Assembly (NCBI GenBank): GCA_023423045.1 | Contig: JAFAGA010000047.1 | Location: 62,001-126,000 of the forward strand | Source: Bacillota bacterium | GTDB taxonomy: Bacteria; Bacillota; Clostridia; Lachnospirales; Lachnospiraceae | Length of the DNA stretch: 64,000 bases | Reading direction: 5' to 3' | Shown: piece after piece, positions 25,303 through 33,506 of the stretch | Layout: each line of letters starts with the position of its first letter | Position numbering within the stretch: position 1 is the first letter of the stretch | Position numbers and translations under genes: made by a program | Notes under the pieces: model-generated | What the model was told of the DNA's origin: nothing | Seen by the model: only the letters and a program-made list of their open reading frames with translations | Databases searched by the model: none

Positions 25303-26205
25303 TCAGCCCTTTACACTTCCCATTACGAGACCCGTTGTAAAATACCTCTGCAGGAACGGGTATACACACAGAATCGGTATCATTGCAAGGAAAAGCTGTG
25401 CGGCGCTTGTGGTCCGCGCATTGACCAGCCTTACATAATTGGCAATCTCCGCGCTGGTATTTGATGCATTACGAAAGAAGGATTCCGTATTGATGATAAC
25501 CGTCTGCAAATAGCTCTGCAACGGATATTTATCAACGGTATTCATATAAATCATACCGTCAAACCAGCTGTTCCAATGGTTAACAAAGGAAAACAGGGTG
25601 ACCGTCGCAAGGGTCGGCTTGCAAACCGGAAGAATAACTTTCCAAAGCACCTGGACATGCCCCGCTCCGTCGATGTATGCCGCCTCCTCCAGTTCCTTGG
25701 GAAGACTGCGCATATAGTTCATTACCACAAGCATATTGAATACATTCACTGCTCCGGGAAGAATAAGTGCCAAAATCGAGTTTAACAGCCCTGTGTATTT
25801 TACAATAAGGTAGGTGGGAATTAACCCGCCGTTAAACAGTATTGTCACAACGAAGAACCAGGAGAAAAAGTTTCTCATCCGGAATTCCTTCACCGATTTT
25901 GAAAGCGGGAACGCCGTCAGCACCACCAGTACCGTGTTCAATGCCACTCCCGGGATCGTTCTTTGTATGCTGATCAGCAGAGAACGAACGAATTGACTGC
26001 TTTTCAGAATAAACTGATAGGAATTCAAACTAAAACCCACCGGCCAAAAAGTAACTCGATTGGCGATGACCGCCTCCTTTGCCGAAAACGAAATCGCGAG
26101 AAGATTTACGAACGGAAGAATACAGATCAAGGCCATTGAAGTGAGGACAATATAATTGATGACAAGGAAAACTTTCCTTGACCATGATGTTTTCATTTTA
26201 GTCAT
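25303..26205 (-). CDS. Carbohydrate ABC transporter permease, LplC/YtcP-type
   Basis: This is one of the two membrane subunits of an Lpl-type CUT1 importer. The 300-aa protein has six predicted helices and the EAA loop EAAYIDGAGHVQVLWKVILP. The C-terminus FTTGLVMGSVKG is a hallmark of the LplC/YtcP subgroup, whose members often carry oligosaccharides from plant or host glycans. It follows the LplB-type permease by 39 bp and precedes the VOC gene by 76 bp. Confidence 0.92.
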   Translation of the reverse strand: MTKMKTSWSRKVFLVINYIVLTSMALICILPFVNLLAISFSAKEAVIANRVTFWPVGFSLNSYQFILKSSQFVRSLLISIQRTIPGVALNTVLVVLTAFPLSKSVKEFRMRNFFSWFFVVTILFNGGLIPTYLIVKYTGLLNSILALILPGAVNVFNMLVVMNYMRSLPKELEEAAYIDGAGHVQVLWKVILPVCKPTLATVTLFSFVNHWNSWFDGMIYMNTVDKYPLQSYLQTVIINTESFFRNASNTSAEIANYVRLVNARTTSAAQLFLAMIPILCVYPFLQRYFTTGLVMGSVKG

Positions 26206-26244
26206 GAATTGACCACCTTTCCTTTTCCGACTACTTCCGGTAAA

Positions 26245-27231
26245 TCAGAAAATTTTGTAACCGGCAAACTTATTGGCCAGGCTATAGGAAGCAACTACAA
26301 ACAGGAGCGAAACGCCTGATTTGAACAGATTGGCAGCCGTAGAAAGTGCGTATTGGGCATTCTCTATACCGAGGCGGAAGACAAAAGTATCAAGAATATC
26401 ACCTGTGGCATATACTGAGTTGCTGTACATGTTATAAATCTGGTCGAAACCTCCGTTTAAGATATTCCCCATGCTGAGAACCGACATAAGAATGATTGTA
26501 CTCAGGATACCGGGAAGAGTGATGTGAAGGGTCTGCTTCATTCTGCCGGCACCATCAATCTGCGCGGCTTCATACAGATTTTGGTCAATTCCCGTCAGCG
26601 CCGCCAGGTAGATAATAGAGCCAAAACCAAACCCTTTCCAGATATCCGTGATCACCATGGTGATGGGAAACCAGAGGGTGCTTCCGAGAAAGAAGATGGG
26701 TTTCGCCCCAAAAAGGCCCAGAAGCTTGTTGACGATACCACTGCTGGGAGAAAGAATATCCGTAAAAACACTCGCAAGAATAACCCAGGACAGGAAGTGA
26801 GGAAGATATACCATGGTCTGGTACGTCCGTTTGATCCCGGTTTTTGTAACCTCATTGAGGAGAAGGGCAAAGAGGACAGGCACTATAATACCGCCAATCA
26901 TTTTTCCCAGGGCAATCAGCACCGTATTGCGGATAATCGGCCCTATATTCGGCATCGTGAACAGATTCTTAAAGTTCTCCAATCCAATCCACTCCGATCC
27001 GAAGAGACCCTTGGCCATATTAAATTTCTGGAAAGCAATTACCGTGCCCACCATGGAGCCGTAACTGTAAATCAGTACCAGGATAAATGCGGGGAGCAGC
27101 ATGATTACAAGGGGAAGCTCTCTCCGGAATTTCCCCGGTGTTTTCTTAATTTTCTCTAATTTTCCTTCTCTTGCTAAATTATTTACATTTTCCATGATTA
27201 TGTCCATGCCTTTTACCGCATAAGTCGCCAT
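26245..27231 (-). CDS. Sugar ABC transporter permease, LplB/YteP-type
   Basis: This partner permease of the Lpl-type importer is up to 328 aa, with a cytoplasmic N-terminus, six predicted helices (starting LPLVIMLLPAFILVLIYSYG) and the EAA loop EAAQIDGAGRMKQTLHITLP. The start is uncertain. In-frame ATGs lie at 27231, 27207 and 27195, and none has a well-spaced ribosome site. A strong G-rich site sits before a short overlapping ORF (27213-27245) that ends 5 nt before the ATG at 27207, so re-initiation at 27207 or 27195 is plausible. The longest frame is given. It follows the binding-protein gene after a 207-nt gap holding an inverted repeat. Confidence 0.88.
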   Translation of the reverse strand: MATYAVKGMDIIMENVNNLAREGKLEKIKKTPGKFRRELPLVIMLLPAFILVLIYSYGSMVGTVIAFQKFNMAKGLFGSEWIGLENFKNLFTMPNIGPIIRNTVLIALGKMIGGIIVPVLFALLLNEVTKTGIKRTYQTMVYLPHFLSWVILASVFTDILSPSSGIVNKLLGLFGAKPIFFLGSTLWFPITMVITDIWKGFGFGSIIYLAALTGIDQNLYEAAQIDGAGRMKQTLHITLPGILSTIILMSVLSMGNILNGGFDQIYNMYSNSVYATGDILDTFVFRLGIENAQYALSTAANLFKSGVSLLFVVASYSLANKFAGYKIF

Positions 27232-27245
27232 GAAAGTGTTGGCAT
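27213..27245 (-). CDS. Possible 10-codon coupling ORF before the LplB-type permease
   Basis: ATG at 27243-27245 follows a run of six G at about 9 nt and encodes MPTLSWRLMR before TAA. The stop lies 5 nt upstream of the in-frame permease ATG at 27207. It could deliver ribosomes to a permease gene that lacks its own site. It is too short to be judged by coding statistics. Confidence 0.25.
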   Translation of the reverse strand: MPTLSWRLMR

Positions 27246-27314
27246 GGACGCGGTCCCCCCTTCATTTATATGTTTTGTTTCTTCCAACCTTTCACCACCC
27301 GTTTTAATTTTTTT

Positions 27315-27413
27315 GGGGCTGCCAAAAAATGATGTTTTTCTACAATATACATAGTAATGTTGTTTTGAAATGCCCGATATAGATGCAGATAAAATCCAAT
27401 TTGCGGCAGCCCC
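27315..27413 (-). other. Inverted repeat between binding-protein and permease genes
   Basis: GGGGCTGCC (27315-27323) and GGCAGCCCC (27405-27413) are perfect 9-bp complements 81 nt apart. On the transcribed strand the downstream arm is followed by an A run, not a T run, so it is not a normal terminator. It may be a structured 3' end that protects the binding-protein mRNA, or the ends of a small inserted element. Confidence 0.4.
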
Positions 27414-27438
27414 ATCACAGGAAGAAGAGTGACCCCTG

Positions 27439-29145
27439 TTAATTCTCCGGGTAAAGCTTCTCCATTTCGTCAAGGGTTGCCTGACCGCCCGCTTTGAGCC
27501 ATTCCTGAACAAAAGTATCAAAATAGTCCAGATCCTTCTCGCCGGTAATAATTGCGAGATACGCCGCCTTTACCAGATCTCCCAGGACGGATGCATTTTG
27601 AATCCAAATCTCAGGTTGCGCGGATGCCATAATATTAGTTACAATCTGTCCATTATTCTGATAATCAAGGTCTATCTTCATCGATCCCTCTGAGAACATC
27701 TGGCCCCAGGTACCATATGCATTGGCATCATTGGCCAATGAACCATCCTCAAAGCCTTTCACGTAGTTATAATACTGGAGCGCCGTACCCTTCAGATCTC
27801 CGGGAGAGCCGGCAGCAAGAGCCTCCAGAAGCTGGGGTGCAAAGTTCTCCGTGGGTATTCCTATGTAGATCGGAGACAGTCTGTATTGCTCGTCTGCCCA
27901 GTAATTTTTGAAATCTTCTTCCGAACCGCTGATGGCTGTCTTCTCATAGAGATTTAAAATCTTCATAATCGCTTCCGGATTCTTGCATTTGGAACTGATG
28001 GCAAAGTATTCACCCACCTGATTGCTCTGGATGCCCTGTCTCACTTCATATCCGTCCGCAGTGGGAAGGGGATAGGGCCTTGTGATCACACCCTGATCCT
28101 CGTAAATGATATTGAACGGATGCCAGGTCCCCCAGTTCATATGGTAGCTCATGCCGATGGTTCCCTGAGCCCAGTCAGTTTCCAGCTTCGATGTGTCCTT
28201 AACCATGAATTCCGGATCAATGAGACCCTCCTGATACATATTGCGCACAACCTCAAGCGCCTTCTTGGCTTCCGGCTGAATGTAGGAGAAGGTTATCTTC
28301 CCTTCCTTATTCCGATAGAAAATACCGTTGTTGCCATAGCAGGGAACGCCGTACGCTTCCAGAATGCCCATAATCGTTCCATAGTTGCTCTGGATTACAT
28401 TATCCGCAAGACAGAGCCCGTAAGTATCCCCGTTGATGCCGTTGCCGTCGGGATCCCCATTCTTGAATACCCTGGCCAGTTCAACCATCTCATCAATTGT
28501 TGTCGGAGCCGACATCCCTGTGTTCTTAAGCCAGTCTTCACGAATCCAGAGATTGGTGCACTGATGGAAGTTGTTACTCATATAAGGGATAGCATAAAGC
28601 TTATCATCGTACGTAACACCCTCAAATGCATCCGCATAGTCCACCCTGTACTGTTTTACTTCATCCGAAGCATATTTGTCGAACACTTCAGAAATGTCCA
28701 TGACATACCCTGCATCGATGGCCTGCTTCAGCCAATTCCTGTCATCAAACTTCAGAACGTCCGGAAGATCACCGGAAGCAAGCAGCACATTCATCTTATT
28801 TCGGTAGGCGTCTGTTGTAATATCCGCTGAGAACGCAACCTCCACGTCAATATTGAAGGTATCCTTAATGAGTCTGGTCCATTCATTGTCCCCATAGCTG
28901 TCCCCCTCATGAAATTCCTGAACGGCAGATGCCTGCACCGCAGAGGTAATCTTAACCGGATTGTCGTAAGCACCCCACTGCGGATCCGTTTGTGCAGTAT
29001 CTGCAGGTGTCTCCGTACCTGCACCCGCACCCGAGGTCGGTGCCGGAGATGGTTTGTCGCCCTGACTGCCCGCACAGGCTGTCAGACTTGTAAGCATCGC
29101 AGTGACAAGAAGCACAGTAAAGATTTTCTTACAGGTTTTCTTCAT
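27439..29145 (-). CDS. Extracellular solute-binding lipoprotein, LplA-type
   Basis: This substrate-capture lipoprotein serves the Lpl-type importer. The 568-aa protein has a lipobox (SLTAC), then a low-complexity Ser/Pro/Thr/Gly/Ala linker and a large type-1 binding domain (NVLLASGDLPDVLKFDDRNW; GYVMDISEVFDKYAS). The ATG at 29145 has GGAGG 8 nt upstream; an in-frame start at 29160 lies on that site. It follows the beta-propeller gene by 118 bp and precedes the permease pair. LplA-type proteins bind diverse oligosaccharides, so the ligand is not deducible. Confidence 0.92.
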   Translation of the reverse strand: MKKTCKKIFTVLLVTAMLTSLTACAGSQGDKPSPAPTSGAGAGTETPADTAQTDPQWGAYDNPVKITSAVQASAVQEFHEGDSYGDNEWTRLIKDTFNIDVEVAFSADITTDAYRNKMNVLLASGDLPDVLKFDDRNWLKQAIDAGYVMDISEVFDKYASDEVKQYRVDYADAFEGVTYDDKLYAIPYMSNNFHQCTNLWIREDWLKNTGMSAPTTIDEMVELARVFKNGDPDGNGINGDTYGLCLADNVIQSNYGTIMGILEAYGVPCYGNNGIFYRNKEGKITFSYIQPEAKKALEVVRNMYQEGLIDPEFMVKDTSKLETDWAQGTIGMSYHMNWGTWHPFNIIYEDQGVITRPYPLPTADGYEVRQGIQSNQVGEYFAISSKCKNPEAIMKILNLYEKTAISGSEEDFKNYWADEQYRLSPIYIGIPTENFAPQLLEALAAGSPGDLKGTALQYYNYVKGFEDGSLANDANAYGTWGQMFSEGSMKIDLDYQNNGQIVTNIMASAQPEIWIQNASVLGDLVKAAYLAIITGEKDLDYFDTFVQEWLKAGGQATLDEMEKLYPEN

Positions 29146-29263
29146 AATCTTTTCCTCCATATAGATTAATTTATTGCGGATTTTCCGCTGAATTAACGGC
29201 TTTCCCTGGCCGCTATTTCCACTTTAGTTCTTGTGTCCAACCCTGCTGTCGGTAAAGGTAAAT

Positions 29264-30154
29264 CTAATTCTCGCCGCGAATCCTGTAACTGACAAAGGCA
29301 AATTTCTTACTGTCCGGAGACCATGAATTAACATTGATCGTTCCCTGACCACCAAAAAGCTTCACCACAGTCTTAACCTCCCCACCGGCGGCCGGCATCA
29401 GGCGCAGCTCCACATGCTTATGGGGCAGATGCTCCGCAGGCTTGAGATCGCCCTTTCGATAAGAAAGCATTACCACATTCTTTCCATCTGGCGAAACATG
29501 GGGAAACCAGGTATTCCATTCCTCATCACAGGTCATCTGGGTCTGCTCCGATCCGTCGATCTTCATGCGCCATACCTGCATAAGGCCGGTACGCACCGAA
29601 TTGAACCATATCTCACTGCCCGCGGGGTCGTACTCCGGACCGTCATTCAGCCCCTCGGCATAGGTGAGCCGCCGTTCTTCTCCCCCTTCGACAGGGATTG
29701 TATAGATATCATATTCCCCGTCTCTCTCCGCACAGTAAGCGAGAGTCTTCCCATCCGGAGACCAGCCGTGCAGATAGCTGGGCGCCATGGGCGTGATAAG
29801 CCTTGGCACGCCACCGGAAAGGGGCAGTGTATAAATCCTCGATTTGCCGTCTTCCTTTGTACCATGGCTGACCGCGATGCTTTGTCCGTCCGGCGAAAGT
29901 ACATGATCATTATTGCAATTTGTTACAAAATCGCTGAAAATCTCACTTGTTTCCTTTGTTGCCAAATCCAATCTGAATATTCTTCCATTGCTGTTGTAGA
30001 ACAGGCAGGTCCCGTCCATCGACCAGTTCGGAGCCTCAATAAGATAATCAAATTCCCGGACAACCTCTCTTGTACCTTGTTCGATATCATAGATTTCCAG
30101 AATTGATTCATCTTCTTCACGGTACCAGGGGTCCGCTTCCTTCTTCTGCATCAT
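29264..30154 (-). CDS. TolB-like (PD40/WD40) beta-propeller protein, probably cytoplasmic
   Basis: This 296-aa protein is made of repeated propeller blades with the TolB/PD40 signature: LSPDGQSIAVSHG, GWSPDGKTLAYCAE, VSPDGKNVVMLSYR and WSPDSKKFAFVSYR. There is no signal peptide or membrane helix. Proteins of this type occur beside sugar-catabolic genes, and the PL22 oligogalacturonate lyases share the fold, but I cannot place lyase residues here. It is the first gene of the LacI-controlled minus-strand operon. GAGGTG lies 4 nt before the first of two adjacent ATGs; the second has better spacing and may be the true start. Confidence 0.8.
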   Translation of the reverse strand: MMQKKEADPWYREEDESILEIYDIEQGTREVVREFDYLIEAPNWSMDGTCLFYNSNGRIFRLDLATKETSEIFSDFVTNCNNDHVLSPDGQSIAVSHGTKEDGKSRIYTLPLSGGVPRLITPMAPSYLHGWSPDGKTLAYCAERDGEYDIYTIPVEGGEERRLTYAEGLNDGPEYDPAGSEIWFNSVRTGLMQVWRMKIDGSEQTQMTCDEEWNTWFPHVSPDGKNVVMLSYRKGDLKPAEHLPHKHVELRLMPAAGGEVKTVVKLFGGQGTINVNSWSPDSKKFAFVSYRIRGEN

Positions 30155-30211
30155 TCATCACCTCATATAAAAATAATAAAATAACTCAAAGAACAATTAG
30201 AAACAATATCT

Positions 30212-30221
30212 AACACATGTT
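30212..30221. promoter_or_regulatory. Imperfect LacI-family operator
   Basis: AACACATGTT differs from the palindromic AACACGTGTT by one central base. It lies between the promoter and start codon of the propeller operon. Confidence 0.4.
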
Positions 30222-30258
30222 TACTCCAGCCCTCAAAACATTCTTTTCCCTTGGTTCA

Positions 30259-30287
30259 ACCATATCATAATAAACACGTGTTTTCAA
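30259..30287 (-). promoter_or_regulatory. Promoter of the propeller-importer operon with an operator in its spacer
   Basis: TTGAAA (30282-30287) and TATGGT (30259-30264) on the minus strand are 17 nt apart. The palindrome at 30273-30282 falls between the boxes and touches the -35, so a bound LacI protein would block polymerase. The -10 is only a 4/6 match. Confidence 0.5.
30273..30282. promoter_or_regulatory. LacI-family operator, copy in the promoter spacer
   Basis: Perfect palindrome AACACGTGTT, with flanks extending it to AAACACGTGTTT. The central CG and dyad symmetry are typical of LacI-family sites. Repeated at 30429 and 31783. Confidence 0.72.
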
Positions 30288-30428
30288 GTATTTTTTTCTA
30301 TTTTATCATATTTCACACCTAAATAGCATTATTATTGTGCATATTCAACAAATATATCAAATACCCTGTTTATTTCCATGCTTTATATTGACTTTTATAT
30401 TCCATGAATGCTATTATTTTATGTGATG

Positions 30429-30438
30429 AACACGTGTT
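30429..30438. promoter_or_regulatory. LacI-family operator upstream of lacI
   Basis: Perfect palindrome AACACGTGTT, 114 nt upstream of the lacI -35 box and 142 nt upstream of the operon -35. It may serve as an auxiliary looping site. Confidence 0.65.
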
Positions 30439-30551
30439 TTATAAAAAACATTTTTATTCCTTTTATTTTGCTTTGTTTTACGGATAATCAGCCGATTTGA
30501 CACAAAAATAAGGATATTTCGTTCATTTTGTATGTTTTCTTTCTATTTTTG

Positions 30552-30580
30552 TTTACTTTTGAATTTTATCGTAATAAAAT
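30552..30580 (+). promoter_or_regulatory. lacI promoter
   Basis: TTTACT (30552-30557), 17-nt spacer and TAAAAT (30575-30580), about 70 nt before the lacI start. No operator copy overlaps it. Confidence 0.5.
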
Positions 30581-30649
30581 CTAGGTATCGGCCATAAATA
30601 CGTTTTTTGTTTCCGGCCGACAGGATGTAAGAGGAAAGGAAAGTATAGG

Positions 30650-31693
30650 ATGAAAAAAGTAACAAGTAACGATATAGCAAAGCTTGCCGGTGTCTCGCGC
30701 AGCACGGTCAGCCGGGTGATCAACGGCTACTCCAATGTTCCGCCCGAAACACGCAGCGCGGTGATGAAGGTAATAAAGGAAAACCATTATTACCCCCAGC
30801 TTTCAGGTCAGCTTCTGACTGGCAAGCAGACGAAGACCCTGGGATTTTTCTGGGTCGGTTTTGGGAACATTGCCGTCAGCCCTCTGTCCAGCAGCTATTT
30901 TGTCAATATAATCGAAGCCGCCGCTTCCCGGGGATACCTGGTGCTTACCTGCATATTAAATAATCTCTCCGATAAGGAAAATGCCAACTATGTGCGCAAA
31001 ATATTTATGGAGGGCCGCATTGACGCCGGCATCTTTGTTGGTGCAGACAATAACGAACCCCTGATTGACGAGCTTGTGGGCCTTGGCAAGATAGTCGGCC
31101 TGTTCGATTACTACCATGAGGGTGAAACAATATCCAACCGAATCACCGTTAATTTTGAACGCACCTCCGGTGAGCGTGTCATTGACTATCTCTACCGTCT
31201 CGGTCATAGAAAAATAGGAATTATCGACGGAAATATGCGAAGAATCAGCTCCGCCCAACGTCATGAAGGTTATATGCGCGGTATGATAAAATATAATATT
31301 CCCATCGAGAACAAGTGGCTGAGCTACGGCGGGATTACTAAGGACGGCGGCTACGAATCCGCCAAGGCTCTTCTGGAAAACAGCCGGGGAGACTATCCTA
31401 CTGCGATCTGTGCCAATAACGATTCCGTCGCTTTCGGAGTATATCAGGCCTGTAAGGAAATCGGCCTGCGAATTCCCGAGGATATCTCCGTCGTCGGAAT
31501 TGACGGTGATATTACCGGCGAACACTGCTCTCCCCCCCTCACCACGATCTCCTTTAATTTCAAGGAAATGTTCAACTCCCTTGTATCACGGGTGATTGAT
31601 ACCATTAATAAGATAGATGACATTGAAACCGATGTGTTTATTCCCGGTGAATTTATTGAACGCCGTTCCTGCAGGCATATTGAGGAGAATTAA
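30650..31693 (+). CDS. LacI-family transcriptional regulator
   Basis: This dimeric DNA-binding repressor probably controls the flanking operons. The 347-aa protein has an N-terminal helix-turn-helix (NDIAKLAGVSRSTVSRVING, residues 5-24) and hinge helix, followed by a periplasmic-binding-protein-like sensor domain (from about 62) with a C-terminal SVVGIDGDI segment. The ribosome site is AGGAAAGGA. It is divergent from the propeller-importer operon and codirectional with the VOC-SDR pair. The palindrome AACACGTGTT occurs on both sides of the gene, so it most likely represses both units until the sugar effector is present. Confidence 0.93.
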   Translation: MKKVTSNDIAKLAGVSRSTVSRVINGYSNVPPETRSAVMKVIKENHYYPQLSGQLLTGKQTKTLGFFWVGFGNIAVSPLSSSYFVNIIEAAASRGYLVLTCILNNLSDKENANYVRKIFMEGRIDAGIFVGADNNEPLIDELVGLGKIVGLFDYYHEGETISNRITVNFERTSGERVIDYLYRLGHRKIGIIDGNMRRISSAQRHEGYMRGMIKYNIPIENKWLSYGGITKDGGYESAKALLENSRGDYPTAICANNDSVAFGVYQACKEIGLRIPEDISVVGIDGDITGEHCSPPLTTISFNFKEMFNSLVSRVIDTINKIDDIETDVFIPGEFIERRSCRHIEEN

Positions 31694-31782
31694 TTTTACT
31701 TACCGTAATCCTGTATTTCCCTCGGGATATTCATTATCTGCCATGCATCACTGTCAAGTATGCGGTATTATAGCCTTTTGTA

Positions 31783-31792
31783 AACACGTGTT
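31783..31792. promoter_or_regulatory. LacI-family operator upstream of the VOC-SDR unit
   Basis: Perfect palindrome AACACGTGTT lying 11 nt upstream of the -35 box at 31804. It links the VOC-SDR pair to the same regulator as the divergent operon. Confidence 0.7.
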
Positions 31793-31803
31793 CAACATAT
31801 TCT

Positions 31804-31831
31804 TTGACATTGATATTTGCTAGCATAAAAT
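31804..31831 (+). promoter_or_regulatory. Promoter of the VOC-SDR unit
   Basis: Consensus TTGACA (31804-31809) and TAAAAT (31826-31831) with a 16-nt spacer, about 100 nt before the VOC start codon. Confidence 0.65.
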
Positions 31832-31932
31832 GACCTTTGCACTCAAAATGTATTTGGTAAAGAGCTGAATAAAAGCTGTTAAAAAAATTGTAATAGTAAC
31901 TATAAAATAATTTAAGAAAAGAGGTATTGTAT

Positions 31933-32394
31933 ATGTCAGGAATTTTAAATAACAACCAAATTGCACAAGTAGGCTTTATCGTACGGGATATCGAAAAATC
32001 CAAAAAGGTCTTTGCTGAATTTTTCGGAGTACCGGTTCCGCCAACCTATGGCGGCGGTTCTTACGAGATCACCGGCACTACGGTTGAAGGGAAGCCTGCT
32101 CCCGATGCCAATTGCCAGATGGCTTTTTTTGACGTAGGTCCCAGCACACAGATCGAGCTGATTCAGCCCAACGGAGTTAAGAGCACCTGGCAGGACTTTC
32201 TTGACACTCATGGTGAAGGCATACACCACATTGCCTTCCAGGTAAAGGATACAGACTCCAAGATAAAGGACTGTGAGAAATTCGGTATGAAATGCATACA
32301 GCGCGGAAAATACGGCGATGGAAACGGCGAATATGCCTATCTGGATGCATTCCAGGACATGAAATGCATTATTGAGCTTTTAGAGAGTTATTGA
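31933..32394 (+). CDS. VOC family protein, methylmalonyl-CoA epimerase-like
   Basis: This 153-aa vicinal oxygen chelate protein contains VGFIVRDIEKSKKVFAEFFG, a QIELIQP strand and DTHGEGIHHIAFQVKD, the layout of epimerase-like VOC enzymes. The first metal ligand position (normally His) appears as Gln or Val here, so methylmalonyl-CoA epimerase activity is doubtful. The start is the ATG at 31933, with GAGG 8 nt upstream; a TTG at 31927 is in frame but less likely. It pairs with the SDR gene 45 bp downstream and shares a regulator with the VOC gene at 24768-25226. Confidence 0.85.
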   Translation: MSGILNNNQIAQVGFIVRDIEKSKKVFAEFFGVPVPPTYGGGSYEITGTTVEGKPAPDANCQMAFFDVGPSTQIELIQPNGVKSTWQDFLDTHGEGIHHIAFQVKDTDSKIKDCEKFGMKCIQRGKYGDGNGEYAYLDAFQDMKCIIELLESY

Positions 32395-32439
32395 TCAAAG
32401 TAATGTGCGCATCAAATTTGCGCGGAAACGGAGGTAAAC

Positions 32440-33126
32440 ATGAACACAGTTATTATTGGAGCTGCAAAGGGTCTCGGACTCTGCCTCACAGAGCAGTTGC
32501 TGGAGAAGGGCTGCCAGGTTGCTGCAGGCACCCTTAGCATGACTTCCGAGCTGACCGCCCTGAAAGAAAAATACGGGTCTTCTCTGCTCCTCTTTGACGC
32601 AGATGTCACAGATGAAAAGCAGATCGAAAACGGCGCAAAAATATGCGGTGAATTTTTTGAAAAAATTGATTCCATCTGCATCGTTGCGGGAATCCTCATG
32701 GAAAGCGACAGAACCAAACTCCTGCACGAATGCGACATAAGCGTTCTTAAAAAGACCTTCGAAGTCAACCTGTTCGGTCCCGTTACTGTAATTAATAAAT
32801 TCCACCCTCTGCTGACCGATGGTGCAAATGTATTTGTCGTAACTTCAGAAGGTGCCGCCATCTCCAACTGCGGTTCCTGGATCCCCTGCTACGGACTCTC
32901 CAAGGCCGCTGCAACAAAAGCCTGCGGTATCCTCAATCAGTCGGAGCAAAACATCAACTTCTATGCGGTACATCCCGGCAGAATGAATACCGATATGGGC
33001 AGAACCACCGCGCAGATTGAACCGGAGGAATCCGCTCAGGGCTTTTGCCGGCTCATATGCAAAGAGACAGAAATTTCCCGGGAGAGTTGGTATATTGATT
33101 ATCTGGGAAATAAAATGAATTGGTAA
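32440..33126 (+). CDS. Short-chain dehydrogenase/reductase (SDR) family protein
   Basis: This NAD(P)-dependent oxidoreductase of 228 aa has the classical SDR cofactor motif GAAKGLGLCL at residues 7-16, an acidic DADVTD turn, and the catalytic YGLSK (Tyr-x-x-x-Lys). A Ser-containing strand (VVTSEGAA) precedes the active site. GGAGG lies 5 nt before the ATG. It is the second gene of the LacI-controlled VOC-SDR unit and is followed by a strong terminator. The substrate is unknown; context suggests a keto-sugar or hydroxy-acid step of the same pathway as the Gfo/Idh enzyme. Confidence 0.88.
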   Translation: MNTVIIGAAKGLGLCLTEQLLEKGCQVAAGTLSMTSELTALKEKYGSSLLLFDADVTDEKQIENGAKICGEFFEKIDSICIVAGILMESDRTKLLHECDISVLKKTFEVNLFGPVTVINKFHPLLTDGANVFVVTSEGAAISNCGSWIPCYGLSKAAATKACGILNQSEQNINFYAVHPGRMNTDMGRTTAQIEPEESAQGFCRLICKETEISRESWYIDYLGNKMNW

Positions 33127-33146
33127 TAACCCCCCTTTTGTATAAA

Positions 33147-33205
33147 AATAAACCTTCCAGCCGGCATCACATTTGTAGATGCTTCTATCGGTTGGAAGGT
33201 TTATT
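33147..33205 (+). terminator. Terminator after the VOC-SDR unit
   Basis: A 17-bp stem with one G-T wobble: AATAAACCTTCCAGCCG pairs with the arm at 33189-33205. It ends in a T-rich run (TTTGTTTTAC) on the plus strand. Confidence 0.75.
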
Positions 33206-33244
33206 TGTTTTACTCTTATGTAAAACTTAGACTCTCTGCCAAAT

Positions 33245-33478
33245 ATGAATATTTTTATTGAACACATTAATGAGCTTCTTGATTATCTAAAAGAAGAGGT
33301 CAAGCCCTCTTGGTATATTCATGCTTTTAGTGATCGCCAGTTATATGTTGTATTATCTGGCAGGTCTTTTGCCATTCCATTACAACAGGATAATACCTGG
33401 AATGAAATGATTGAGTATGGTGTTAAAATAGCAAATGTGGAGAGGCATTTTTTAGAGAATATTTCATTAGATGTTTAA
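33245..33478 (+). CDS. Small hypothetical protein between two terminators
   Basis: I do not recognise this 77-aa protein. It begins MNIFIEHINELLDYLKEEVK and looks like a normal soluble alpha/beta peptide, with charged helices at both ends and a beta-like middle (LYVVLSGRSFAIPLQ). There is no ribosome site before the ATG and no clear promoter. It is placed exactly between the terminator of the SDR unit and another strong terminator. It could be a real orphan gene, or the tail of a decayed longer gene, since the frame is open back to a TAA at 33221-33223. Confidence 0.4.
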   Translation: MNIFIEHINELLDYLKEEVKPSWYIHAFSDRQLYVVLSGRSFAIPLQQDNTWNEMIEYGVKIANVERHFLENISLDV

Positions 33479-33506
33479 CTTTTAATGATAATCTAAAATA
33501 TAAAAC

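Larger units (their letters stand above)
30155..30649. other. Divergent control region between the propeller operon and lacI
   Basis: This 495-nt AT-rich spacer contains no gene. It holds two outward promoters and three copies of the LacI-type operator sequence (30212, 30273, 30429), listed separately. Spacing of 61 and 156 nt between copies would allow DNA looping. Confidence 0.6.

Noticed and set aside
27213..27521. 102-codon minus-strand frame spanning the binding-protein/permease spacer
   Set aside because: It runs out of frame through the end of the binding-protein gene and the inverted repeat, with no family-like sequence; only its last 10 codons have a ribosome site and are reported separately.
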